Assembly (NCBI RefSeq): GCF_003096635.1
Contig: NZ_QEKV01000002.1
Location: 219,388-283,387 of the forward strand
Direction of reading: 5' to 3'
Origin: Ezakiella coagulans
GTDB taxonomy: Bacteria > Bacillota > Clostridia > Tissierellales > Peptoniphilaceae
DNA: 64,000 bases
The translations under genes were made by a program, and so were the position numbers. Below, one piece after another: positions 42,222 to 49,670 of this stretch. The stretch's first letter is position 1; every line of letters starts with the position of its first letter. The notes below the pieces were generated by a model. It saw only the letters and a list, made by a program, of their open reading frames with translations, made no database searches and was not told the origin of the DNA.

Positions 42222-42659
42222 ATGAAAATTTTTGATATGATTGAAGCTAAAAGAAGAGAAGAAAGAAGAAAGAAATTAATTGAAGACGGGTTGAAATGTT
42301 TTGCTGGTCTTGCAACAGGTTTAGCAATCGGCGGAGCAGCAGGTGTGTTATTTGCACCTAAGAGTGGAGATGAAACGAGAGAAGACATTAAGAATTTCTA
42401 TAATGAAAAGAAAGATCAAGCTGAAGAAATAGCAAGAAATGCTAGAGAAAAAGTTCAAGATAAAGCTCAAGGAATTTATGACAAGGGCAAGAAGGCCTTA
42501 GACAATGCAAAGGATAAGGCAGATGATTTGAAGTTGAAAGCTCTTGATAAAGCTGAAGATGCTATCGATAACACAAGAGAAGGCCTTGAAAAAGCAAAAA
42601 AAGAAGCTGAAAAAGCAGCAGATAAAGCAGAAGAAAAAGTAGAAAAAGCAAAGAAATAG
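42222..42659 (+). CDS. YtxH domain general-stress protein
   Basis: 145 residues. After a basic start, residues about 27-48 (FAGLATGLAIGGAAGVLFAPKSG) form the Gly/Ala-rich membrane-associated YtxH segment ending in the typical APKSG. The C-terminal 90 residues are a long amphipathic helix of Lys/Ala/Glu repeats resembling LEA-type sequences (EKAKKEAEKAADKAEEKVEKAKK-like, in short units). ATG 42222 follows TTGGAGG; an earlier in-frame start lies upstream of that site and is unlikely. It is co-transcribed with the next gene from a sigma-B-like promoter, as ytxG/ytxH are in Bacillus. Confidence 0.88.
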   Translation: MKIFDMIEAKRREERRKKLIEDGLKCFAGLATGLAIGGAAGVLFAPKSGDETREDIKNFYNEKKDQAEEIARNAREKVQDKAQGIYDKGKKALDNAKDKADDLKLKALDKAEDAIDNTREGLEKAKKEAEKAADKAEEKVEKAKK

Positions 42660-42669
42660 GTGACGATTT

Positions 42670-43191
42670 ATGACAACTTGGGAAATAATTAAATATATCC
42701 TGTTATATATCGTTATGGGTGCGGGAGTTTTTGCTCTCGTTGGACTTGGAATATTTATGGTCAATCTTGCAAAGGCTGTGAAAAGTGCAAAGACTATTTT
42801 GGATGACAACAAACCTGCAATAGACCACTCGATGAGTGTATTACCTGAAGTAATGGAAAACGTTTCAGATATAACTTTTAGTGTCGGAGAAATTGCTGAA
42901 AAGAGCAAACCCGAAATTGCAGCAATACTATCCAATGTGACAAGTGTTTCAAACGATGTATCACATGTAACAGGGACAGCAAAAGATGCGACTGATAATA
43001 TTGCATACGGGATAAGAAAAGTTGCAACCGGACTTGAAGAAGTGGGGAATAAGACAAAAGAAACAGCAGAAAGCGTTTCTAATCTATTTCAAAGGGGAGT
43101 AAACGGAGTTAAATACGGGTTTTTTGAAACAAAAAAAGATGTATTAAGCAGAATTATTTCAACTGTTGACTCAATAAAAAATATGTTTTAA
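42670..43191 (+). CDS. DUF948/YtxG-like membrane-anchored stress protein
   Basis: 173 residues: one N-terminal membrane helix (about 8-32, YILLYIVMGAGVFALVGLGIF) and a long helical domain (LAKAVKSAKTILDDNKPAI, then VTSVSNDVSHVTGTAKDATDNIAYGI) with the heptad pattern of DUF948 proteins. It begins 10 nt after the ytxH-like gene behind AGGTGA and ends at a terminator. Presumed envelope stress role by analogy; biochemical function unknown. Confidence 0.78.
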   Translation: MTTWEIIKYILLYIVMGAGVFALVGLGIFMVNLAKAVKSAKTILDDNKPAIDHSMSVLPEVMENVSDITFSVGEIAEKSKPEIAAILSNVTSVSNDVSHVTGTAKDATDNIAYGIRKVATGLEEVGNKTKETAESVSNLFQRGVNGVKYGFFETKKDVLSRIISTVDSIKNMF

Positions 43192-43192
43192 A

Positions 43193-43225
43193 AAAAGGAC
43201 ATGCTCAAATGGCATGTCCTTTTAA
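43193..43225 (+). terminator. Terminator of the ytxH-like operon
   Basis: AAAAGGACATGC (43193-43204) pairs perfectly with GCATGTCCTTTT (43212-43223). Confidence 0.88.
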
Positions 43226-43294
43226 AATACATAAAACAGTCGTGTCAGTTATATATTGACGACTCAATATCTAACTTGTGAAATTGATTACAAG

Positions 43295-43429
43295 TTATTT
43301 TTTTCTATTTATTTCATCCATATATCCCATGAAATCTTTTGCGTCACCATCTTGGTCTCCGTTTGAATCGGAGTTTGTCATCGTTGCAACGACAAGAACC
43401 AGGAGCAAGAATATTATAATTATTCCCAT
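43295..43429 (-). CDS. Possible small membrane protein (44 aa)
   Basis: A 44-residue frame from ATG 43429 begins with one strongly hydrophobic segment (MGIIIIFLLLVLVVATM) and continues with an acidic, Asp-rich tail (SDSNGDQDGDAKDF). AAAAGGGGG lies 11 nt upstream and a TATAAT sits about 55 nt further up on the same strand. A longer start at 43498 coincides with that -10 element and cannot be used. No family is recognised, so this could be a real small protein or chance. Confidence 0.4.
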   Translation of the reverse strand: MGIIIIFLLLVLVVATMTNSDSNGDQDGDAKDFMGYMDEINRKK

Positions 43430-43590
43430 AAAAATCAAAACCCCCTTTTCAATGGATATATACCCGGAAGTGGAGAACTTAAATCTTATAAACCGCATTA
43501 TAGCTCATAAAAGTGGGGGTGTTTTCTTAAAATTTGCATTATTTAGAAAAATATTATATAATATTTTATGTTCACAAGAACGGAGGTAAT

Positions 43591-44208
43591 ATGCGAAAAT
43601 TTTTAACTGTTCTCGCTTGCGTAGGAATGTTGATTTCAACTGCCTTAGCGGAGGGAGAGCTAAAAACAGAAGTAAAGCCAAAAGTTTTTCACAACACAAA
43701 TATATACAAGACAAATATACACAGACCTAGCGGCTTGACTTCAGAGGAAATCGATCATATCCTTTCTGAAACAAGTTTAAAAGGTTATGGTAAGATATTT
43801 AGAGAGATGGAAGATAAGTATAATGCAAACGCTGTGTTTGCTATTTCAATTGCATCGATTGAAGGCGGGATTGAATCTGGGAGAGTTGATAATAAAAACA
43901 ATTATTTCGGACTGATGTTTCGAGGAGGAAAAATATTTTATAAAAATATAGCTGACAATATTATGGCATTTGGAGAGCTGATGAATAATTCGACGTTTAT
44001 TGATAAGCAATTCATGGCTTTTTCAAAATCATATTGTCCTTTACACGATGCAAAGTGGAGAGATTTGGTTTTTGTTAAGTTCTCAGGTTTTATGAAAAAA
44101 CTTGAAAATTATACAAAAGAAGAGTATGAGACAGTCGATTTATTGGAACCGACACAATACAATGATTTAATGATAAGTTTAAAATTAGAGTCATCAGAAT
44201 TATCATGA
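43591..44208 (+). CDS. Secreted glucosaminidase-like cell wall hydrolase
   Basis: 205 residues: signal peptide (RKFLTVLACVGMLISTALAEG), a spacer, then an endo-beta-N-acetylglucosaminidase-type domain. The catalytic Glu is in AISIASIEGGIES and the family loop reads NNYFGLMFRGG. It should cut peptidoglycan glycan strands outside the membrane. There are no wall-binding repeats, so targeting must come from the domain itself. ATG 43591 has CGGAGGTAAT upstream; an earlier in-frame start is rejected because the signal peptide begins here. It is followed 8 nt later by a lipoprotein gene. Confidence 0.8.
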   Translation: MRKFLTVLACVGMLISTALAEGELKTEVKPKVFHNTNIYKTNIHRPSGLTSEEIDHILSETSLKGYGKIFREMEDKYNANAVFAISIASIEGGIESGRVDNKNNYFGLMFRGGKIFYKNIADNIMAFGELMNNSTFIDKQFMAFSKSYCPLHDAKWRDLVFVKFSGFMKKLENYTKEEYETVDLLEPTQYNDLMISLKLESSELS

Positions 44209-44216
44209 GGTGAATT

Positions 44217-45323
44217 ATGAAAAAAGTAATGGTTTTGTTATTTGCTTTTATCTTCATCCTTCAAGGGTGCAATAAAACGACAAATGAAAAAATAAATGAT
44301 GAAACCGAGTCTTCAAAGTCTGAGAGCGAAGAAGTAGAGGACACTTCAAAGGACAAATACGGAAGAGAGTATGAAGATGGAAATATTGTAATAAGAAGCG
44401 ATGAGCTTAGAAATATGACTATTGATTTCTTCACTTGGTTTTCTGTTGGAGATCCGAAAATGCTCGATTGTTTGTATCTTGATGATGCGAAAAAAGAAGG
44501 ACTGAGAAATCTTCTTTCGACCGATGAAGGGAAAAAAATTGTTTCAAAAGTTGCAAATTCAGTAGACTTTTCCTCGGACGGGATTCCTGATGCAGTGTTT
44601 TTGAAGGCGGAAATTGATAAAGACGGAAACTGCTTTAAAAACGAGATGGGCACAGGCATAACGCTCAGTGGGCCATGTTATACAAATTTTATAAATGTTT
44701 TGAAGGCAAAAAATGAAGAACCATTCACCGATATTAATGAATTCAGTGATTATTTAGACCGTTTTGTAGAATTTTATCCGGCAAAAAATGTGGAAGTTGA
44801 CGCACTTGATTATTGTTATTATGAGGGAAAACCTCTTATCATGGGCGACAAGTTTTTAGATTATTTCGGAATTTTTAGCGATGTGAACGAATCTACAAAA
44901 ACGCCGCTTGATTTGGTGAAAAACGGATTTTTAAAATCTGCGGAACCGGATGCGGTTACGAAAGCAATATTAGAACCGCTTTCAAAGTCCGAATATATAA
45001 AAACATACGATTTGCTAAGAGAAGCAAAGGTAAATAAGGATTGGGACTTTGATCCGAACCCGACAATGAAAGATTTATTTCAAAGACCTGACGAGGTTAG
45101 AGCGAAGTTTTTATCGGATATGAGAAAACTTCCGAATCCTCTTATAAAAACTTATATTGAGGACGGAAAGAAAAAGACTCTTGTAATTTACTATTATGAA
45201 GATTTGTATGCTCCGGGAGCGACACGTGTCATGATTGAAGATTACTTTGTAATGGACAGTATTGAGAATTTCTCCGGAGTTGTTTTTGAAAATATTGTTT
45301 CAAATACTCTGGCAAAACAATAA
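44217..45323 (+). CDS. Lipoprotein of unknown function
   Basis: 368 residues. MKKVMVLLFAFIFILQGCNKT carries the lipobox LQGC, followed by a Ser/Glu/Lys-rich linker typical of surface lipoproteins and a globular part without recognised motifs. GAGGTGA precedes the ATG, and the gene is 8 nt after the wall hydrolase gene, so the two probably share a transcript and an envelope role. Confidence 0.75.
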   Translation: MKKVMVLLFAFIFILQGCNKTTNEKINDETESSKSESEEVEDTSKDKYGREYEDGNIVIRSDELRNMTIDFFTWFSVGDPKMLDCLYLDDAKKEGLRNLLSTDEGKKIVSKVANSVDFSSDGIPDAVFLKAEIDKDGNCFKNEMGTGITLSGPCYTNFINVLKAKNEEPFTDINEFSDYLDRFVEFYPAKNVEVDALDYCYYEGKPLIMGDKFLDYFGIFSDVNESTKTPLDLVKNGFLKSAEPDAVTKAILEPLSKSEYIKTYDLLREAKVNKDWDFDPNPTMKDLFQRPDEVRAKFLSDMRKLPNPLIKTYIEDGKKKTLVIYYYEDLYAPGATRVMIEDYFVMDSIENFSGVVFENIVSNTLAKQ

Positions 45324-45342
45324 AATGATGAACACAACAACT

Positions 45343-45368
45343 AAGCCGTTCTTTTAAGAGCGGCTTTT
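45343..45368 (+). terminator. Terminator after the lipoprotein gene
   Basis: AAGCCGTTC (45343-45351) pairs with GAGCGGCTT (45358-45366, one G-U) and is followed by TTTT with the stem's last bases. Confidence 0.75.
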
Positions 45369-45372
45369 GCTA

Positions 45373-45401
45373 TTGAAACGTTAATAATGTTTTGATATAA
45401 T
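45373..45401 (+). promoter_or_regulatory. Promoter of the lipid kinase-marR operon
   Basis: TTGAAA (45373-45378), a 17-nt spacer and TATAAT (45396-45401), starting right after the preceding terminator. Confidence 0.75.
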
Positions 45402-45422
45402 TAAAGTTAGAGGTGAATTTTT

Positions 45423-46307
45423 TTGCATATAAGATTTATTTATAATCCAAAAAGCGGCAGAGAGAGATCGCAGGAAAAAGTTTCAAATGTAATAAAGTAT
45501 CTTTTTGAAGACGGACACGAAGTAAGCATGCGTTTTACAAAAAAAGCACACGATGCAACTGAGTTTGCAATTGAAGCTGAGCATGATAAAGTTGACAGAC
45601 TTGTAGTTGTCGGAGGAGACGGAACTGTTAATGAAGTTGTTTGCGGAATTCAGGAAAGCAACTCAAAGATACCTGTGATGATTATGCCGGGTGGCACAAC
45701 CAATGATTTTGCTATTTATATGGGTCTACAAAAAGATGATTGGGATACATATAAAACCATAGTTAGCGGAAAGATTGAAAGTGTTGATTGCGGAAAAGTT
45801 GCCGGAAGATATTTTATGAATGTTGGAGCATGCGGTATTTTAACAGATGTAGCACACAATACTCCGGTTGGATTAAAGACCGCATTTGGAAGGGCTGCTT
45901 ATGTAATGAAAGCTCTGACGGAGCTCACACCTGAAAATTTAAAGCCGATAAAGATGAAAATTGAGTCCGAAGAAGTGTCTGGGGAATATGTTTCTTATAT
46001 GGCTCTTGTCGCAAACTCAAAGTCGGTTGGCGGTTTTCAAAAAATGGCACCTCTTGCAAGCGTGCATGATGGGTTATTAGATGTTTTAGTAGTTCGTGAA
46101 ATGCCAATTTCAGATTTGGTCACTGTCTTTATGAAAATAAGAGCGGGAGAACATGTTAAGCATCCGAATGTTATGTATTTTAAAACAAAGAAAATCAGTT
46201 TTTCATCTCTTGAGGAAGAAGTGGAACTGGATGTTGACGGAGAGTTTTTCGGAACACTACCTGCAACTTTTGAAGTTGTTCACAAAGCGATTAATCTGTT
46301 GGTATAG
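45423..46307 (+). CDS. Diacylglycerol kinase family lipid kinase (YegS/DgkB type)
   Basis: 294 residues. RFIYNPKSGR, VVVGGDGTVNEVV and IMPGGTTNDFA are the nucleotide-binding motifs of soluble diacylglycerol and related lipid kinases; VELDVDGEFFGTLP near the C-terminus is also typical. It would phosphorylate diacylglycerol at the membrane for lipid recycling. It starts at TTG 45423 with AGAGGTGA 6 nt upstream; no ATG fits. The marR gene follows after 2 nt. Confidence 0.9.
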   Translation: MHIRFIYNPKSGRERSQEKVSNVIKYLFEDGHEVSMRFTKKAHDATEFAIEAEHDKVDRLVVVGGDGTVNEVVCGIQESNSKIPVMIMPGGTTNDFAIYMGLQKDDWDTYKTIVSGKIESVDCGKVAGRYFMNVGACGILTDVAHNTPVGLKTAFGRAAYVMKALTELTPENLKPIKMKIESEEVSGEYVSYMALVANSKSVGGFQKMAPLASVHDGLLDVLVVREMPISDLVTVFMKIRAGEHVKHPNVMYFKTKKISFSSLEEEVELDVDGEFFGTLPATFEVVHKAINLLV

Positions 46308-46309
46308 TC

Positions 46310-46756
46310 ATGGATAAACTGATTGAAATAATTGAAAGAGACCTGAGAATGTCAGACTTTATTATAAGAAAAAAAGGTCGTACGATATTAAAAGATTATG
46401 ATATATCGCCGGCACAGTTTCGAACATTACAGGTTATAATAAATCACAATGACGAGATGAACTTAAGCGAGCTATCTGAGAAAATGGACATGGCATGTTC
46501 AACTGTAACTGAAACTCTCAAGCGGATGGAAAAGTTGGAACTTGTCAAACGCGAAAAAGATGAGAAGGACGCAAGATTCATTAAAATAAGTGCACTTCCA
46601 AAAGGACACGACATAATAAATAGTGTAATACAAATAAGGCGCGAATACCTCCAGGAAGTACTTGGCGCCTTAACAAGAGAAGAACACGAGAGCCTTGCAA
46701 AAAATCTTGAAAAGCTTGTCAGTGAACTTCAAAAAACAAAATCAGAATTTATGTAA
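46310..46756 (+). CDS. MarR family transcriptional regulator
   Basis: 148 residues with a winged-helix core: YDISPAQFRTLQVI, LSELSEKMDMACSTVTETLKRMEKLELVKREKDEKDARFIKISALPKG is the helix-turn-helix plus wing with the MarR signature DxRxxxI-type residues. Flanking helices form the dimer interface. It sits in an operon with the lipid kinase. It is a candidate for binding the ATTTCGGT-T-ACCGAAAT site before the drug-exporter genes at 41971, though that is not proven and many MarR genes may exist elsewhere. Confidence 0.9.
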   Translation: MDKLIEIIERDLRMSDFIIRKKGRTILKDYDISPAQFRTLQVIINHNDEMNLSELSEKMDMACSTVTETLKRMEKLELVKREKDEKDARFIKISALPKGHDIINSVIQIRREYLQEVLGALTREEHESLAKNLEKLVSELQKTKSEFM

Positions 46757-46780
46757 AATCCCTCAATTGAGGGATTTTTT
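46755..46780. terminator. Terminator after marR
   Basis: AAAATCCCTCAATTGAGGGATTTT (46755-46778) is a perfect palindrome followed by TT; it can end transcripts from both sides. Confidence 0.88.
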
Positions 46781-46789
46781 GTTTTATAT

Positions 46790-47476
46790 TTATTTGTCAA
46801 ATCTTTCAACTTGTTCTCCCGACATAATTTCGTCAAGGAAGTTTTGGAAAGTATATTTTTGGTCTTCTTTTGTAGGATATTTTTTCTTATAATCCTTAAA
46901 GATACTGTCGACTGCAAAAGTCTCAGCAATATCTTTTCGATAGCTTTCAACATACTGGTCCATATTCCAACCGGTTTTTTTCATAACCTCTTCAGCTTTT
47001 TTTGTCTCGTATTCATCGGAATTTATTGTTTCCTTGAGTTTTGCTAGAGCTTTATTTATATCCTCGTCGCTTGGGTAAAGACCGTTCTTCTTTGCGTATG
47101 AAATTGCTCCGGCTTTTTGAATCATATTTTCTAGTATAACATCTCTTTCTTTTTTTTGTGTTTCCTCGTCAGGAAGGTTATCTTTTCCAATATATCTGGA
47201 CTCCATAACAAAGTCGATGTCGGATTTTAGGACTTCTTCGTTTCCAACTTTTGCAAGTATAACTTTTTTGTCAGGATTTTCTTCATTTTCTTTTTGAATA
47301 ACTTTGTATTTTTTTATAATTTCTAGAGCATTGTTTTTGAATTCTTCTTCATTTTTCTTTTGCGAAGCTGCATCTTGCTCTTTTTTTGAGTCGATTGTCG
47401 TTTTTTTCTTCTTGCAACCAACGATACTGACTGCAAGCATAAATGTAATTAATATTAATAAAATTCTATTTTTCAT
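46790..47476 (-). CDS. SurA N-terminal-domain lipoprotein without PPIase domain
   Basis: 228 residues. The signal MKNRILLILITFMLAVSIVGCKKKK has lipobox SIVGC. The mature part holds one SurA/PrsA-type chaperone domain (VILAKVGNEEVLKSDIDFVM, then AISYAKKNGLYPSDEDINKALAKLKE and FAVDSIFKDYKKKY), but the parvulin prolyl isomerase domain that normally follows is missing. It probably helps fold exported proteins or binds peptides. TATAAT and AAGGAG precede it on the minus strand. Confidence 0.78.
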   Translation of the reverse strand: MKNRILLILITFMLAVSIVGCKKKKTTIDSKKEQDAASQKKNEEEFKNNALEIIKKYKVIQKENEENPDKKVILAKVGNEEVLKSDIDFVMESRYIGKDNLPDEETQKKERDVILENMIQKAGAISYAKKNGLYPSDEDINKALAKLKETINSDEYETKKAEEVMKKTGWNMDQYVESYRKDIAETFAVDSIFKDYKKKYPTKEDQKYTFQNFLDEIMSGEQVERFDK

Positions 47477-47535
47477 ATAATTCTCCTTTTCGTGAATTAT
47501 TTAAATTATATCACACGACTGATTTTTTGTAAATT

Positions 47536-47566
47536 AAAAAGGAATGAAGCAGCTGCTCCATTCCTT
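47536..47566 (-). terminator. Terminator of the gene at 47573
   Basis: AAGGAATG (47539-47546) pairs with CATTCCTT (47559-47566) around a loop that itself contains AGCAGCTGCT. On the minus strand five T follow. Confidence 0.85.
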
Positions 47567-47572
47567 AGTTTT

Positions 47573-48229
47573 TTACTTAAAATAACCGTTTAAACTATCT
47601 CCAAGACCACCAAAGTCGGCGAAACAATACATTGTTGCGACACGAAGATCTTGTTCTCTCTTAATAATGTCATAAATTCTTACAGGCTCTTTAGCGTTTA
47701 TCTTAAAAATAAATTCGTTGTTGTAGTTTTGTTCTTCTTTTGCATCAATCCAACTTGACGCAATTGTACCGCACGCTCTGCAATATCCTTCCCTAAAACC
47801 GTTGCTAACTTTAAACGTAACTTTTTTAAGATGCGAGTTCAAAAGTCTGTCTAGTTCATAATATGTGCTTATCGGTTCGAGGTCAATCTTTTTGATTAGT
47901 CTTGTAATGGTTTTTTCAATAGGGTCAGTGTCGTAATAAATATTTAGTGAATTCGTTGAGTGAATGTAGTCATTGTAGGCTTCTTCATCTCCAACGTATT
48001 GACCGGAAAATTTGTCGACAACATTCATAACGTCTAAAAACCCTTCCAAGAATTCAGGATTTGCATTTTCTTTTTTTAAATCTTCAAGAGTTTCGTTCAA
48101 AGTTTTTTTAATAACATCAAAAGTTATATGAGGAAACATGTACAATCTTTCTTCTAATATCTTTGCTTTGTCTTCATTAGATAGATCCGGTAAGTTTAAA
48201 TTTCTCCTATTTTCCCAAGTAATATTCAT
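47573..48229 (-). CDS. Protein of unknown function
   Basis: 218 residues, soluble, no signal peptide. It starts at MNITWENRRN (ATG 48229, with AAAGGAG 6 nt upstream); a longer in-frame start lies upstream of that site and overlaps a terminator. The helical first half is followed by a C-terminal part with a CRAC pair and a Cys near the end. I recognise no family. It stands alone between two terminators. Confidence 0.6.
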   Translation of the reverse strand: MNITWENRRNLNLPDLSNEDKAKILEERLYMFPHITFDVIKKTLNETLEDLKKENANPEFLEGFLDVMNVVDKFSGQYVGDEEAYNDYIHSTNSLNIYYDTDPIEKTITRLIKKIDLEPISTYYELDRLLNSHLKKVTFKVSNGFREGYCRACGTIASSWIDAKEEQNYNNEFIFKINAKEPVRIYDIIKREQDLRVATMYCFADFGGLGDSLNGYFK

Positions 48230-48246
48230 AGTGATCTCCTTTAAAT

Positions 48247-48278
48247 TAAAAATACGGTGTGACATTTGCCACACCGTA
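48247..48278 (-). terminator. Terminator of the second folT-like gene
   Basis: TACGGTGTG (48253-48261) pairs perfectly with CACACCGTA (48270-48278). The T-run is on the minus strand. Confidence 0.88.
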
Positions 48279-48282
48279 AAAG

Positions 48283-49287
48283 TTACTTATTTTGAGGGAT
48301 GGCAAAATCAGTTTTTTCTATTGATTTAAAATCAACTTGCTTGCTAACAACTTTCCATGTTGAAACAAAGATGAAAGCATATAAAGGAATCGACCAAACT
48401 TGTTTTGAGAATGCTTTTATAAGTCTTTCCCAAAAGTTAAATCCATAAAACAATTTCATAAAATATGGAACCATTATAACACTTGTAATAGTTTGTCCAA
48501 CAAAGATTCCTATTAGAACTTTTATGAAGTTTTGTTTGTTTTTAGGGTCATTTCCAAATAATCTAAGAACTAAAACAGGAATTGCACCTGTTAGTGATGA
48601 TGTTAATGTGAATGCTAGGTTAAATCCGTTGCCGGAAGGTCTTACAAAAAATCCTAAGAGGTCACTTACCATACCGATTATAAATCCAAAAACAGGACCA
48701 AGAGCGAGGCCACCATAAATTATAGGGAAACCTCCAAAGGATATAGGACCGACTCTGAGTGTGTTTAAAACAACCGAGAGTGCAATAAACATTGCCAAGT
48801 ATGAAAGAGTCCTTGCAGAAAAGTAGCTCTTTTCCGTATTTACTTCATTCACAGTTTCGCTTTTCATTTTTAAATAGATGTATCTGCCGGCAAAAGCGAG
48901 TAAAATCGCAGATATAAAAAGTATAAACTTGTACTTGTCTAGAGTTGCCAATGAGTTATTAAAGGCTTCCAATTTGAGTGTTGCTTGTTCTTCGGCAGCA
49001 GCTTTTCCCATAGATTCGATTGCCTTTTTAGAAGCTTTAAAAACAGGTGCAGCTTTGTAGCTCACTTTGTAAATAATTGCTCCCAAAAGGGCGAGTGCAG
49101 ATGAAATACCACCGAACGCTGCACCGTTCAAAGCTCCGGAAAGAGCAGTGAGAACAAGTGCGGAAACTATTCCAATCCAAAATGAATCTTTTAGATTTGA
49201 AATACTATAGAACGAAAATATTCCAAGTACAACAGCTGTGATGACGTTAGTCAATCCAAGCTCATAGTAAAACTTTTTGTTATTCAT
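48283..49287 (-). CDS. FolT-like ECF S component with an extra N-terminal membrane domain
   Basis: 334 residues. The C-terminal half (about 165-325) is a folate-type S component, with LAMFIALSVVLNTLRVGPI, YGGLALGPVFGFIIGMVSDLLGFFVRPSGNGFNLAFTLTSSL. The first 150 residues are an additional hydrophobic module with three or four helices (TNVITAVVLGIFSFYSI, GGISSALALLGAIIY) and an Ala/Lys-rich helix, not found in the 177-residue FolT at 4614. A THF riboswitch directly upstream on the same strand supports a folate substrate. AAGGAGG precedes the ATG and can pair with CTCCTT in the leader. Nothing can be said about the extra module's role. Confidence 0.87.
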   Translation of the reverse strand: MNNKKFYYELGLTNVITAVVLGIFSFYSISNLKDSFWIGIVSALVLTALSGALNGAAFGGISSALALLGAIIYKVSYKAAPVFKASKKAIESMGKAAAEEQATLKLEAFNNSLATLDKYKFILFISAILLAFAGRYIYLKMKSETVNEVNTEKSYFSARTLSYLAMFIALSVVLNTLRVGPISFGGFPIIYGGLALGPVFGFIIGMVSDLLGFFVRPSGNGFNLAFTLTSSLTGAIPVLVLRLFGNDPKNKQNFIKVLIGIFVGQTITSVIMVPYFMKLFYGFNFWERLIKAFSKQVWSIPLYAFIFVSTWKVVSKQVDFKSIEKTDFAIPQNK

Positions 49288-49337
49288 ATAAATACCTCCT
49301 TTTAATGCATAACAGTAAGAAGGAGCTATTAAAAAAT

Positions 49338-49424
49338 AGCGGACGCGAATGATCTACCGCGGTATCCCTTCGTTTTGAGACGACGTCCCATTCTCAAACA
49401 CTTAACGCAAGACCACCTACTCTG
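49338..49424 (-). promoter_or_regulatory. Tetrahydrofolate (THF) riboswitch, copy 2
   Basis: Read on the minus strand: AGAGTAGG (49423-49416), GCGTTAAGTG, GGGACGTCG (from 49389), ACGAAGG, CCGCGGT and CGCGTCCGC (ending about 49339). The pseudoknot pairs GGACG with CGTCC (plus-strand 49384-49388 and 49341-49345). In copy 1 the same two places read GGTTG and CAACC, so pairing is kept while the bases differ. Downstream, CTCCTT (49325-49320) can pair with the AAGGAG of the ribosome binding site (49301-49296), and a GCTATT/AATAGC hairpin competes with the aptamer's 3' end, giving a plausible translational switch. Confidence 0.93.
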
Positions 49425-49434
49425 TTATATATAC

Positions 49435-49463
49435 ATTATAACAAATTTAAGTGCTTAATTCAA
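49435..49463 (-). promoter_or_regulatory. Promoter of the second THF riboswitch transcript
   Basis: Minus-strand TTGAAT (49463-49458), a 17-nt spacer and TATAAT (49440-49435), 11 nt ahead of the aptamer. From here to 49560 the divergent intergenic stretch is AT-rich and shows nothing else. Confidence 0.75.
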
Positions 49464-49560
49464 GTAAATGTATTTTAACTTCAGTTAAGTTTTTATATGT
49501 ATAATGTTAATAGAGTCATTTTTATTATTGAATATAAAAGTATAGAAAAATATTCATTAG

Positions 49561-49589
49561 TTGAATTAAAAAATTTTTTATAGTATAAT
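49561..49589 (+). promoter_or_regulatory. Promoter of the ftsEX operon
   Basis: TTGAAT (49561-49566), a 17-nt spacer and TATAAT (49584-49589), giving a leader of about 75 nt before ftsE. The leader shows no clear structure. Confidence 0.65.
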
Positions 49590-49670
49590 GAATTTTAGAT
49601 TTGTACTAATTGTTATTTTATATGATATAAAAGATATGTTGATTTAGTTTCAACTGGAAAGGTTTATGTA

